Source: CAAGNP01 sp045603545
GTDB lineage: Bacteria > Bacteroidota > Bacteroidia > Bacteroidales > UBA932
Reading direction: 5' to 3'
DNA length: 64,000 bases
Assembly: GCA_045603545.1 (NCBI GenBank)
Contig: JAZUMG010000030.1
Location: 62,001-126,000, forward strand
Of this stretch, positions 31,822 through 41,265 are shown one piece after another. The translations under genes and the position numbers were made by a program. The notes below the pieces were generated by a model that was not told the DNA's origin, did no database searches, and saw only the letters and a program-made list of their open reading frames with translations. Each line of letters opens with the position of its first letter. The first letter of the stretch is position 1.

Positions 31822-32262
31822 ATGGGGAAGAATCGGAACATAAATTTCTATACCTCTGCCGCATCGGTCCTGCTGATAGCGGTTTATCTCCTTTCGTATA
31901 TAGGGTTCTCCATCCACACTTGCAGTTGTGAGGGGAGCACACAGATCTCCATCCTGATCGGAAATCCCTCTTGCGAGAGTCTGCACACCCATATTCCCAT
32001 ATCAAAAGGGGATTGTCACCATTGTGAGGACCATCACCATGAAGGGTGCTGCGATACAGAGATTCTCGTGATGACTTCGGAGCAGACAAGTCCCGATCAT
32101 CACACACTTTTCTCTGCCCTCTCATCGGGGCTGGTTACCTATTTCAGTTACCCCCATTTTGAATCATTTGAGCCGTCCCCTTCATACTCTTCCGAAGAGG
32201 GGTTCAGCCCGTCGATATTTTTGCGACATTGTCAGTCGTATCTTTCAGTATGGAGGTTGTAG
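31822..32262 (+). CDS. Small Cys/His-rich exported or membrane protein, HYC_CC_PP-like
   Basis: 146 residues from the ATG at 31822. One hydrophobic segment (about 12-32) is followed by potential metal ligands: HTCSC, then CHHCEDHHHEGCC in the middle. The order His-x-Cys, Cys, Cys-Cys resembles small Bacteroidota proteins (HYC_CC_PP family) found before TonB receptors and HMA proteins; I do not see the final Pro-Pro, so the assignment is tentative. First gene of a cassette with a TonB receptor and a CPAC heavy-metal protein, which suggests periplasmic binding of copper or a similar soft metal. Confidence 0.65.
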   Translation: MGKNRNINFYTSAASVLLIAVYLLSYIGFSIHTCSCEGSTQISILIGNPSCESLHTHIPISKGDCHHCEDHHHEGCCDTEILVMTSEQTSPDHHTLFSALSSGLVTYFSYPHFESFEPSPSYSSEEGFSPSIFLRHCQSYLSVWRL

Positions 32263-32310
32263 CATCTGGTTTCTTCAATAAGTTTCCAAATGTTACTAAT
32301 CACCAAATAC

Positions 32311-34608
32311 ATGAAAATGAAAAGAATTTTTACAATATTTTTAATTGCATTTGCAGCAGTTCTGGAGTTGGCTGCCCAAATTGCTCCAAAATCGCACACT
32401 GTTCAGGGTGTGGTTTATAACCTTAAGAATAATGGGGATAAAGAGGTAATCCCTTTTGCCACTGTTTATTGGCTACAGTCAGGTACTTATGTGGATTGTG
32501 ATGTGGACGGGAAGTTTACATTTACAGTCTTTGAGAAGGCTGATGATGCCACCCTTGTGGCTACCGCAATCGGTTACAATACAGATACATTGGTGGCAAA
32601 CTATGATACCAGAAATGTAGAATTTTTCCTTCAGGGCATCAATGAACTTGAAAAGGCTGTAGTACAGGCACGCCAGGAGGGGAGTTATCTCTCAAAGATG
32701 ACCCCGGTAAAGACAGAGGTCATCACCGCTGCAGGTCTCTGCAAGATGGCTTGCTGCAATCTGGCTGAGAGTTTTGAAAACTCAGCAAGTGTGACAGTTG
32801 GTTACTCTGATGCCATCACTGGTGCCAAACAGATCCGTCTCCTCGGCCTATCCGGAATTTATACAGCAATGCTTGATGAAAACCGACCCACAATGAGGGG
32901 GCTGGCTGCTCCGTTTGGCCTCTCATATGTCCCAGGCCAGTGGCTTGAGAGTATCCAGATAGCAAAGGGCCCATCATCGGTGGTGAACGGTCTTGAGGCC
33001 ATAACAGGCCAGATCAATATGGAGCACCGCAAACCTACAGATGAGAAGCCTCTGTTTGTAAACCTTTTTGTGGATAACCATCTGATGACCGAGGCCAACA
33101 TAGCATCTTCACTCCAACTCAATGAGAAGTGGAGCACAGTGACTATGGGACACTACTCATCGATGCCTATGGGGCACGACGGCAATGGTGACGGCTTCAA
33201 GGATGAACCTACATCCCTCAAATTCAACCTTACCAACCGCTGGCTCTACTATGACCAGAGCGGTATGCAGATCAGATTTGGTATAAGAGCCCTTACCGAT
33301 GACAGAACAGGTGGTATGACCTCGTTCAAAAAGGAGATGAGAAATGATGTCAATGCGATGGTAAAGGAGAATATCTGGGGCTCAAATATCAATAACAAGG
33401 GTGTGAATGCCTATGTCAAGGTGGGTGTACCTCTCAATGCCGAGAATACAAGAAACATCGCTTTTGTGGCGGACTATACTTATCACCAGATAGATTCCTA
33501 TTTCGGAGTTAAGAATTATAATGGAAGGCAGAACTCAGTATTCGCCAACCTTATCTTCCAGGAGACAATTGGTGATGAGCACAGAATCAATGCAGGTATC
33601 AGGAACCAGTTCGACCTGTTTGATGAGACATTGGAAGATACATATATCACCTCATTCGGACAGTTGTGGAATACCACAGGTTACAATCTGGACAGAAGGG
33701 AGAATGCTGTCGGAGTATATGGGGAGTATACCTACACCCTCGGTGAGAAATTCTCAGCTGTGGCAGGTGTGAGTGTCGATTACAACAATCTTCACGGTCT
33801 GCTCGTAGCACCTCGTGCCAATATCAAATATGCCTTCACCGATGATATCATCTTCAGAGCATCGGGTGGAAGGGGATACCGCTCTCCAAATGTGGTGGTG
33901 GACAATATCGGTATGCTCTCTACAGGGCGACAGATAGATATTGCTCCAGCTCTGGATATGGAGGATGCATGGACATACGGCGGTAACATTACCGGATATC
34001 TCCCTATCGGAGAGAACAGAAACTCATACCTGAGCTTTGACTATTTCAGGACAGATTTCAACAAGCAGATTATTGTGGATCAGGAACTTGATTTGTCAAA
34101 AGTGAGCATCTACAATCTGGAGGGAAGATCGTTTACCAACACTTACCAGCTCGATTTCTCAGTGGAACCCATTGAGAGATTCATCATTATTGCCACCTAT
34201 CGCTATACTGACGCCAAAGTTACATTGGCAGGACAGGGACTTGTGGAGAGACCGATGACCAGCAGATATAAAGGTGTGTTGAACCTGCAGTATGCTACCA
34301 GGATGAATATATGGACATTTGACTTCACTGCACAGCTCAATGGTCCATGCAAACTCCCTTCATTCATGGTGGAAAACAGTGTGACAACATCTCCTGCATA
34401 TCCTGTCTTCTTCGCACAGGTGACCAGAAAATTCAGAAGCGTCGATGTATATATCGGGGGTGAGAACCTCTCGAATTACAAACAGAAGAATCCGATTATT
34501 GAGTGGGAAAACCCTTACTCTTCGGAATTCAATGCCTCGCAGGTATGGGGACCTATCCTCGGATGGAAGGTATATGCCGGTATGAGGTTGACTTTATGGA
34601 AAAAATAA
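32311..34608 (+). CDS. TonB-dependent outer-membrane receptor (probable metal receptor)
   Basis: About 765 residues from the ATG at 32311 (a second ATG is at 32317). Signal peptide ending near ELAAQ; a carboxypeptidase-regulatory-like domain (about 28-110: VQGVVYNLKNNGDKEVIPFATVYW); a plug domain (QARQEGSYLSK... LESIQIAKGPSSVVNGLEAITGQINM); and a beta-barrel to the C-terminus (VYAGMRLTLW). The plug contains CKMACCNLAESFE, a Cys triad typical of receptors in this cassette type. It lies between a Cys/His-rich protein and an HMA protein, so a metal or metal-chelate substrate is likely. Confidence 0.92.
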   Translation: MKMKRIFTIFLIAFAAVLELAAQIAPKSHTVQGVVYNLKNNGDKEVIPFATVYWLQSGTYVDCDVDGKFTFTVFEKADDATLVATAIGYNTDTLVANYDTRNVEFFLQGINELEKAVVQARQEGSYLSKMTPVKTEVITAAGLCKMACCNLAESFENSASVTVGYSDAITGAKQIRLLGLSGIYTAMLDENRPTMRGLAAPFGLSYVPGQWLESIQIAKGPSSVVNGLEAITGQINMEHRKPTDEKPLFVNLFVDNHLMTEANIASSLQLNEKWSTVTMGHYSSMPMGHDGNGDGFKDEPTSLKFNLTNRWLYYDQSGMQIRFGIRALTDDRTGGMTSFKKEMRNDVNAMVKENIWGSNINNKGVNAYVKVGVPLNAENTRNIAFVADYTYHQIDSYFGVKNYNGRQNSVFANLIFQETIGDEHRINAGIRNQFDLFDETLEDTYITSFGQLWNTTGYNLDRRENAVGVYGEYTYTLGEKFSAVAGVSVDYNNLHGLLVAPRANIKYAFTDDIIFRASGGRGYRSPNVVVDNIGMLSTGRQIDIAPALDMEDAWTYGGNITGYLPIGENRNSYLSFDYFRTDFNKQIIVDQELDLSKVSIYNLEGRSFTNTYQLDFSVEPIERFIIIATYRYTDAKVTLAGQGLVERPMTSRYKGVLNLQYATRMNIWTFDFTAQLNGPCKLPSFMVENSVTTSPAYPVFFAQVTRKFRSVDVYIGGENLSNYKQKNPIIEWENPYSSEFNASQVWGPILGWKVYAGMRLTLWKK

Positions 34609-34627
34609 CTTTTAAAACGGAATAATT

Positions 34628-34942
34628 ATGAAACATTTGTTTAGAATCTTTATCGTTGCGGTTTTCGCAATTTTCGCTTTGAATACAGAGGCTTCAGCCC
34701 AGAAGAAAAAAGAGGCTGAGGTGACCTTCAGTGTAAACGTTGACTGCCCTGCATGTGTGAAAAAACTTGAATCCAACCTCCCTTTCGAAAAAGGTGTGAA
34801 AGATTTGAAAGTGAGCCTTGAAAACCAGACAGTATGGTTCAAATACCAGCCGGATAAGACCACCAAGGAGAATTTGGCAAAAGCTATAGAGAAATTCGGC
34901 TACAAAGTGTCAGAGATCCAGAAGGAAGAGGTTAAAAAATAA
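34628..34942 (+). CDS. Exported heavy-metal-associated (HMA) domain protein
   Basis: 104 residues. A signal peptide ends at ASAQ, followed by a single HMA fold (about 30-98) with the metal-binding motif DCPACVKKLESNLPF. HMA domains bind Cu(I), Zn(II) or Hg(II) through the two cysteines of CxxC. The export signal places it in the periplasm, where it could receive metal from the TonB receptor encoded 19 bases upstream. The next gene begins 14 bases downstream, although its product is a carbohydrate-active enzyme. Confidence 0.88.
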   Translation: MKHLFRIFIVAVFAIFALNTEASAQKKKEAEVTFSVNVDCPACVKKLESNLPFEKGVKDLKVSLENQTVWFKYQPDKTTKENLAKAIEKFGYKVSEIQKEEVKK

Positions 34943-34956
34943 TTCAGAAGGCTGTT

Positions 34957-37437
34957 ATGCGCAGGTTGATCTTCGCCCTTTTGCTGGCAATTATCCCGTC
35001 TGTCCTATCGGCACAGTCGTGGATCAGAGTGAACCAGGCAGGATATCTCCCTACAGATATCAAAGTGGCTGTCCTTATCTCCCAGGATGAGGCTGACGGC
35101 TCTTTTGAAATATGTGATGCCATCACTTCAGAGGTGGTGTTCAAGGGTAAAGGGAGAAGTGGCAATGCTTCCAAATGGGGGATGAAGAGGGCGTTCCGTC
35201 TCGATTTTACCAGCCTTGACAAGGATGGTGGCTACTATATCAAAAGCAATGGTGCCAAGAGCCCCGTGTTCAGAATAGGGGCAGATGTCTATGACGGGAT
35301 AGCCGATTATCTTTTGGTTTATATGAGGCAGCAGAGGTGCGGTGACAACCCTTTCAATGGGGAGCTTTGTCATCAGCACGACGGTTATATCGTGGATCAC
35401 CCTACACGCAGCGGAGAGAAGATAGATGTTACAGGTGGATGGCACGATGCCACTGACTATCTGCAGTACCTGACTACATCTGCCACCACTACATACCATA
35501 TGCTATTTGCCTATAACGAGGCAGAAGACAAGAGCATATTCAAGGATAAGTACGATGCCAGGGGAAAATTGGGCTCTAACGGCATCCCTGATATCCTTGA
35601 TGAGGCCAAATGGGGACTTGACTGGCTTGTGAAGATGAATCCTGAGGATAAGGTGATGTTCAACCAGATAGCGGATGACAGGGACCACGCAGGTTTCAGA
35701 GTTCCTTATAAGGATACTGTCGATTACGGATGGGGCCCGGGAGAGGGGCGTCCCGTATATTTTGTCTCCGGCAAACCACAGGGACTCAGCAAATGGATCA
35801 ACAGAACCACCGGCGTCTCATCTTCAGCCGGTAAATTTGCTTCCACCTTTGCCCTCGGGGCAGAGGTCCTGAGGGGATACTACCCTGAATTCTGCGACCA
35901 GATATATGTGAAGGCAGAGCAGGCATATGACTTCGCTACAGAGGATGTCGGAAATACCCAGACCGCCTGCAATGTATCCCCCTATTTCTACGAGGAGGAC
36001 AGCTTTGTCGATGATATAGAGTTGGCTGCTGCCACCTTTATGCACTTCAACAAGGGTTCAGAGTGGAAGAAGCAGGCCGACTATTGGGGTGAACTTGAAC
36101 CTGTATCCCCATGGATGGAACTCGGGAGGGGAAGACACTATCAGTATTACCCTTTCATCAACCTTGGTCACTACTATCTTGCAAGCAGTGATGATCAGAA
36201 GATAAGCGCCAAGTATACAGAATTCATGCGTCAGGGGCTTCAGGATATAAAGGACAGGGCGGCAGATGATCCGTTTATGAATGGTGTTCCATATATATGG
36301 TGCTCGAACAATCTGGTCTCTGCAGCAGTTTCCCAGGCGAGACTTTATCACGAGGTCTCTGGAGATGCCTCATTCCTGGAGATGGAGATGGCTCTGAGGG
36401 ATTGGCTGTTGGGATGTAATCCTTGGGGAACCTCAATGATTGTAGGGTACCCCTCTTTTGGGGATTATCCCGATTCTCCCCACTCATCTTATTTTGTGGT
36501 AAACGGCGATCTGACTTACGGCGGTCTTGTGGACGGACCTGTTTACTATACAGTATTCCACGAGAGGGCTGCAGGTTCATTGACCGGTGCTGACAAATAT
36601 GCCCCATTCAACAACGGTATCGCTGTATATCATGACGATTTGGGCGATTACGCTTCCAATGAACCCACTATGGACGGTACTGCCGGTCTTACCTACTATT
36701 TTGGCAAGATGGAGTCAAAAGGGAGTGCCCTCAAGGGGGTAAAAAGGGTAAATGACAGTCAGGGGGCTGCCGTCAGGGTAAACCCTCAAGAGAAGAGGGT
36801 ATATTTCATTTTTTCTGCAGATACCCGTTTCAATGGTGGACCACATATACTCAAGACACTCGAGAAGAACAATATAAAAGGCTCATTCTTCCTTACCGGC
36901 AATTGCCTGAGAATGGAGGAACACAAGGAACTTATTGAGAAGATTATTGCAGATGGCCACTACGTGAGCGGACACTCGGACAACCACTTGCTGTATGCAC
37001 CTTGGGAGGACAGGGATTCCTCTTTGGTGTCAAGGGACAGTCTGGAGAGGGATCTGCTCCTCAATATGGCTGAACTCAGAAAGTTTGGAATCAACGTGGA
37101 TGATGCCAGATGGTTCCTTCCTCCTTATGAATACTACAATTCAGACCACGTGAAGTGGCTTGAAAATATGGGTATGAAGGTGATGAATCTTACCCCGGGA
37201 TCTGCCACCTCTGCAGATTACACCACTGCGGATATGCCCAACTACCGCTCATCACAGACCCTTATCAATACTCTGCTCGAATTTGAGAAGAATGTGGGGC
37301 TGAATGGGGCGATAATACTTATCCACCCTGGGATAGAGTCGGGAAGGCCCGACCCATTGTACCACAGATTGGGTGAAATAATCAAGATATTGAAGAAGAG
37401 AGGGTATTCATTCGGAACCTTCTCCGAACTTAAATAG
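34957..37437 (+). CDS. Exported glycoside hydrolase family 9 fused to a polysaccharide deacetylase
   Basis: 826 residues. Signal peptide (1-19); an Ig-like CelD_N domain (about 21-105: IRVNQAGYLPTDIKVAVL); a GH9 catalytic domain (about 112-590) with the paired Asp of GGWHDATDY (Asp164, Asp167) and a candidate acid Glu569 in YASNEPTMDGTAGL; and a C-terminal NodB/CE4-like domain (about 608-826) with the His pair HSDNH (His673, His677), the loop FLPPYEYYN and the late motif LIHPG. The usual TFDD motif is replaced by FSADTRFNGGP. It would cleave beta-glucans or related polymers and remove N- or O-acetyl groups; whether the second domain is active is uncertain. Confidence 0.85.
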   Translation: MRRLIFALLLAIIPSVLSAQSWIRVNQAGYLPTDIKVAVLISQDEADGSFEICDAITSEVVFKGKGRSGNASKWGMKRAFRLDFTSLDKDGGYYIKSNGAKSPVFRIGADVYDGIADYLLVYMRQQRCGDNPFNGELCHQHDGYIVDHPTRSGEKIDVTGGWHDATDYLQYLTTSATTTYHMLFAYNEAEDKSIFKDKYDARGKLGSNGIPDILDEAKWGLDWLVKMNPEDKVMFNQIADDRDHAGFRVPYKDTVDYGWGPGEGRPVYFVSGKPQGLSKWINRTTGVSSSAGKFASTFALGAEVLRGYYPEFCDQIYVKAEQAYDFATEDVGNTQTACNVSPYFYEEDSFVDDIELAAATFMHFNKGSEWKKQADYWGELEPVSPWMELGRGRHYQYYPFINLGHYYLASSDDQKISAKYTEFMRQGLQDIKDRAADDPFMNGVPYIWCSNNLVSAAVSQARLYHEVSGDASFLEMEMALRDWLLGCNPWGTSMIVGYPSFGDYPDSPHSSYFVVNGDLTYGGLVDGPVYYTVFHERAAGSLTGADKYAPFNNGIAVYHDDLGDYASNEPTMDGTAGLTYYFGKMESKGSALKGVKRVNDSQGAAVRVNPQEKRVYFIFSADTRFNGGPHILKTLEKNNIKGSFFLTGNCLRMEEHKELIEKIIADGHYVSGHSDNHLLYAPWEDRDSSLVSRDSLERDLLLNMAELRKFGINVDDARWFLPPYEYYNSDHVKWLENMGMKVMNLTPGSATSADYTTADMPNYRSSQTLINTLLEFEKNVGLNGAIILIHPGIESGRPDPLYHRLGEIIKILKKRGYSFGTFSELK

Positions 37438-37444
37438 ACAGAAA

Positions 37445-38293
37445 ATGTACGAGATACTGCTCAAAAAGGAATTGACCCCCACCATTACACTGATGGAGGT
37501 ATCTGCACCCAGACTTGCCGCGTCGGCAAAGCCCGGACAATTCCTTATTGTAAGGACAGATGAGAATGGAGAGCGCATTCCATTGACTGTGTGTGATTAT
37601 GATAAGGAGAGAGGGAGTGTGACCATAGTTACACAGAAAGTGGGGGCATCTTCAAAGAAGATTTGCGACCTGCCGCAGGGTGAATCTTTCCAGGATGTCT
37701 CGGGGCCACTTGGAAGACCCTCCGATTTTATGGCTTTGGGCGACGGGGTGCTTGCCGGAATGAGATTCATTTTCATTGCCGGAGGCTTGGGCACAGCGCC
37801 TGTATATCCTCAAGCCAAATATCTCCACGAAAGAGGTGCAAAGGTGGATATTATAGTTGGGGCCAAGACTGCAGACATGCTCATTCTGGAGGAGGAGATG
37901 TCAAAGGTGTGCGACAATCTCTATATCTGTACCGATGATGGCTCGAAGGGGATGAAGGGGCTTGTGACCGAAAAACTGGCTCAGTTGTGCGAGGCTGGAG
38001 AGAAATATGACCAGGCGGTCTCTATCGGTCCTATGATTATGATGAAATTTGTCACCCTTACAGCGAAAAAATATGACCTTCCACTGGTGGTGAGTCTCAA
38101 TACCCTTATGGTGGACGGTACCGGAATGTGCGGTGCCTGTCGTGTGACAGTGGGTGGCAAGGTCCGTTTTGCCTGTGTGGAGGGGCCGGAGTTTGATGCC
38201 TATCAGGTCGATTTTGATGAGGCGCTCCGCAGACAGACTATGTACAAGAGTCAGGAGGTCGAGGCAGACCACAAATGTAAAATAAGAAATTAG
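37445..38293 (+). CDS. NfnA-like FAD/NAD-binding iron-sulfur subunit
   Basis: 282 residues resembling the sulfide dehydrogenase/dihydroorotate dehydrogenase-like electron-transfer subunits, including NfnA. An FAD-binding beta-barrel (1-100), a nucleotide-binding Rossmann fold (about 105-215; FIFIAGGLGTAPVYPQAKYL) and a C-terminal [2Fe-2S] motif DGTGMCGACRVTV with a further Cys in RFACVEGPEFD. With the next gene, 4 bases away, it matches the NfnAB layout, which in Thermotoga and clostridia links NADH, ferredoxin and NADP by electron bifurcation. Other members serve as sulfide dehydrogenase or glutamate synthase partners; the sequence alone does not decide. Confidence 0.85.
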   Translation: MYEILLKKELTPTITLMEVSAPRLAASAKPGQFLIVRTDENGERIPLTVCDYDKERGSVTIVTQKVGASSKKICDLPQGESFQDVSGPLGRPSDFMALGDGVLAGMRFIFIAGGLGTAPVYPQAKYLHERGAKVDIIVGAKTADMLILEEEMSKVCDNLYICTDDGSKGMKGLVTEKLAQLCEAGEKYDQAVSIGPMIMMKFVTLTAKKYDLPLVVSLNTLMVDGTGMCGACRVTVGGKVRFACVEGPEFDAYQVDFDEALRRQTMYKSQEVEADHKCKIRN

Positions 38294-38297
38294 CACT

Positions 38298-39683
38298 ATG
38301 GCAAACACAAAAATTGACAGAGTCCCCGTGAGGGAGCAGGATCCAAAGGTCAGAGCCACCAACTTTGACGAGGTTTGCTATGGTTACAATAAAGAGGAGG
38401 CGATGCTCGAGGCGAGCAGATGTCTCAGTTGCCGCAGGCCTGGCTGTATGTTGGCCTGTCCTGTTTCAATCAAAATTCCTGCATTCATCGAAAAGGTGGC
38501 GGTTGGTGATTTTGAGTCAGCGGGGAGGATCATCGCTATGGACAGTTCGTTGCCTGCCATCTGCGGCAGGGTGTGCCCACAGGAGTCGCAGTGCGAGGGG
38601 TCATGTGTTCTGAACCTCAAGGGGCAGCCTGTGGCAATCGGAAAACTTGAACGTTTCGTGGCGGACTGGAGCCGTGAAAACGGCATTTCATACAATGAAA
38701 AGGAGGCCCCCAACGGTAAGAAGGTAGCGGTGGTGGGTAGCGGTCCTGCAGGACTTGCCTGTGCATCGGACCTTGCCAAATGGGGTTATGATGTTACTAT
38801 ATTTGAGAGCCTTCACAAGCCGGGAGGTGTCCTCCAGTACGGTATTCCCGAGTTCCGCCTGCCCAAGGACAAAGTGGTGGGGAGTGAGATTGCGAAGCTT
38901 AAGGAGCTGGGAATAAAGATAGAGACCAATGTTATTGTCGGAAGGACAATTACCATAAATCAACTGATGGGTGAGGAGGGCTTCTCCGCGGTCTTTATCG
39001 GATCGGGAGCCGGACTGCCCAAGTTTATGAACATCCCTGGAGAGAGCCTCAATGGAGTATTCTCCGCAAATGAGTTCCTCACCAGAAACAACCTGATGAA
39101 GGCATACTCGGCAGAGAGTGATACACCTATCTATGCAGGCCATAAGGCGGTGGTGGTAGGTGGCGGAAATGTTGCCATGGATGCTGCCCGTACTGCGTTG
39201 CGCCTGGGCGCTGAGGTGACAGTGGTATATCGCCGTACAGAGCAGGAGCTCCCTGCCAGGGCGGAGGAGGTGCACCACGCCAAGGAGGAGGGTATTGCAT
39301 TCAGAATGCTCTCCAACCCTGTAGAGATTATCGGAGATGAAAAGGGTTGGGTGCGTGCTATCCGTTGTCAGGAGATGGAGTTGGGTGTACCCGATGCATC
39401 GGGCCGCCGTTCCCCTGTTGCAGTGGAGGGCTCATACTTCGATATAGAGACCGATGTGGTGATAATGTCGCTCGGTACCTCTCCCAATCCCCTTATTGCA
39501 GGGACTACCCCAGGCTTGGAAGTGGATCGCAGAGGGTGCATTGTGGCATCGGTGGATGGGGCTACATCCAAAGAGTATGTCTATGCCGGTGGTGATGCAG
39601 TGACAGGTGCAGCCACAGTGATATTGGCTATGGGGGCCGGAAGAAAGGCTGCCAGAGCTATAGATGAGAAACTTAAAAAATAA
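38298..39683 (+). CDS. NfnB/GltD-like NADPH-dependent oxidoreductase
   Basis: 461 residues, related to the glutamate synthase small subunit and NfnB. The N-terminal ferredoxin-like part has cysteines for two [4Fe-4S] clusters (CLSCRRPGCMLACPV and CGRVCPQESQCEGSCV, about residues 41-105). An FAD-binding GSGPAGLACASDLAKWGYDV motif (about 149-168) is followed by an NADPH-binding GGGNVAMDAARTALRLGAEV motif (about 290-309) and a C-terminal YVYAGGDAVTG. Paired with the preceding gene. 'Glutamate synthase' is probably a misnomer unless a large subunit is encoded elsewhere. Confidence 0.9.
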   Translation: MANTKIDRVPVREQDPKVRATNFDEVCYGYNKEEAMLEASRCLSCRRPGCMLACPVSIKIPAFIEKVAVGDFESAGRIIAMDSSLPAICGRVCPQESQCEGSCVLNLKGQPVAIGKLERFVADWSRENGISYNEKEAPNGKKVAVVGSGPAGLACASDLAKWGYDVTIFESLHKPGGVLQYGIPEFRLPKDKVVGSEIAKLKELGIKIETNVIVGRTITINQLMGEEGFSAVFIGSGAGLPKFMNIPGESLNGVFSANEFLTRNNLMKAYSAESDTPIYAGHKAVVVGGGNVAMDAARTALRLGAEVTVVYRRTEQELPARAEEVHHAKEEGIAFRMLSNPVEIIGDEKGWVRAIRCQEMELGVPDASGRRSPVAVEGSYFDIETDVVIMSLGTSPNPLIAGTTPGLEVDRRGCIVASVDGATSKEYVYAGGDAVTGAATVILAMGAGRKAARAIDEKLKK

Positions 39684-39692
39684 AAATTATAT

Positions 39693-41078
39693 ATGGCACA
39701 AAAACCATCAATTCCAAAGGGAACCAGAGACTTCTCACCAGTAGAGATGGCGGGGAGAAACTACATTTTTGACACAGTAAAGACAGTATTCAAGAAGTAT
39801 GGATTCTTGCCATTGGAGACACCTTCTATGGAGAACCTCTCTACCCTTTTGGGAAAATACGGTGAGGAAGGGGACAAACTTTTGTTCAAAGTCCTTAATT
39901 CAGGAGATGCATTCTCAGGTGTGGATTACGAAGGGTACAAAGTAGGGGAGGAGAACGGCAAGAAGTTCTACAATAGCAATGCCCTTTCACTTAAAGTGTG
40001 TGAAAAGGGTCTCCGCTACGACCTTACTGTCCCTTTTGCCCGCTATGTGGTACAACACCAGAATGAACTTACTTTCCCTTTCAAAAGATATCAGCTTCAG
40101 CCGGTGTGGAGGGCTGACCGTCCTCAGAAGGGGCGTTACAGGGAGTTCTATCAGTGTGATGTCGATGTGATCGGTTCGCGCTCACTTCTCAACGAACTTG
40201 AGTTGGTGCAGATTGTGGATGAGGTGTTCACAATGTTTGATATCAATGTTTGCGTCAAGATCAATAACCGTAAGATCCTTTCAGGACTTGCAGAGATTTC
40301 GGGTCACCCTGACAAACTTATTGATATTACTGTAGCTATCGACAAGATTGACAAGATCGGTCTTGATGCTGTGAAAGATGAACTTCGTGAGAGGGGTCTT
40401 GATGATGCTGCCATCTCAGTAATAGAGCCTGTTCTCACCCTTTCCGGCACATCTGCTGAGAAGATAGCCACCATGAGGGGTATCCTGGCCGCTTCCGAAG
40501 TGGGTATTAAAGGTGTGGATGAGCTGGAGGAACTTTTCGGCCTGATAGAGGCTTCCGGTGTGCGTCAGGAGGTGGAGATCGATCTCTCATTGGCCCGTGG
40601 CCTGAATTACTATACCGGTGCCATCTTTGAGGTGAAAGCCAAAGATTTCGCTATAGGCAGCATCTGCGGTGGTGGACGATATGATGACCTTACAGGTATA
40701 TTCGGACTTCCAAATATGTCTGGTGTGGGTATCTCTTTTGGAGCTGACCGTATATATGATGTGCTCCTGGGCCTTGACAAATTCCCTAAAGAGGCTGTTT
40801 CAGGTACAAAAGTGCTGTTCACAAATATGGGTGCCACTGAACTCCGTTATACTATACGTATCGCCAAGGAGCTCCGTCTGGCAGGTATTCCGGTGGAGAT
40901 CTACCCTGATAATGTGAAACTTAAAAAACAGTTTGACTACGCAGATAAAAAAGGTATCAAATTCTTGGCTATAGTAGGTGAAAATGAGGTGAATAAGGGT
41001 GTTGTGATGTTGAAGAACCTCGCTACCGGAGAGCAGGTGGAGGTGACACCTTCAGAGATAGCTGAGAAAATAAAATAG
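39693..41078 (+). CDS. hisS: Histidyl-tRNA synthetase
   Basis: 461 residues. Class II synthetase charging tRNA-His: motif 1 region at the N-terminus (KGTRDFSP), motif 2 (QLQPVWRADRPQKGRYREFYQCDVD), HisA motif ARGLNYYTGAIFEV, motif 3 GISFGADRIYDVL, and a C-terminal anticodon-binding domain. Length fits the eukaryote-like HisRS class common in Bacteroidota. It follows the NfnB-like gene by 9 bases. The initiator tRNA gene begins 50 bases after its stop with its own promoter. Confidence 0.97.
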   Translation: MAQKPSIPKGTRDFSPVEMAGRNYIFDTVKTVFKKYGFLPLETPSMENLSTLLGKYGEEGDKLLFKVLNSGDAFSGVDYEGYKVGEENGKKFYNSNALSLKVCEKGLRYDLTVPFARYVVQHQNELTFPFKRYQLQPVWRADRPQKGRYREFYQCDVDVIGSRSLLNELELVQIVDEVFTMFDINVCVKINNRKILSGLAEISGHPDKLIDITVAIDKIDKIGLDAVKDELRERGLDDAAISVIEPVLTLSGTSAEKIATMRGILAASEVGIKGVDELEELFGLIEASGVRQEVEIDLSLARGLNYYTGAIFEVKAKDFAIGSICGGGRYDDLTGIFGLPNMSGVGISFGADRIYDVLLGLDKFPKEAVSGTKVLFTNMGATELRYTIRIAKELRLAGIPVEIYPDNVKLKKQFDYADKKGIKFLAIVGENEVNKGVVMLKNLATGEQVEVTPSEIAEKIK

Positions 41079-41086
41079 CATTAAAA

Positions 41087-41117
41087 TTTGCAAGTTCCGA
41101 AATAATGGCTACCTTTG
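41087..41117 (+). promoter_or_regulatory. Promoter of the initiator tRNA gene
   Basis: TTTG (41087-41090), 19 nt, TACCTTTG (41110-41117), an exact consensus match. The expected start is near 41124, 5 nt before the mature tRNA. Confidence 0.8.
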
Positions 41118-41128
41118 CAGTCCAATAC

Positions 41129-41201
<73 letters not shown>

Positions 41202-41209
41202 CTCACAAG

Positions 41210-41238
41210 AAAGGTCAGCATATCGCTGACCTTTTTTT
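41210..41238 (+). terminator. Intrinsic terminator of the initiator tRNA gene
   Basis: AAAGGTCAGC (41210-41219), loop of 5, GCTGACCTTT (41225-41234), then a continuing T-run: a perfect 10-bp stem. It starts 9 bases after the tRNA. Confidence 0.85.
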
Positions 41239-41265
41239 GTTGCTTATAGTCCCGCCGGAGATGGT

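Noticed and set aside
29984..32125. Longer SppA reading frame beginning at 32125
   Set aside because: The extension overlaps the divergent gene at 31822 and both promoters; the membrane anchor starts at the ATG at 31750.
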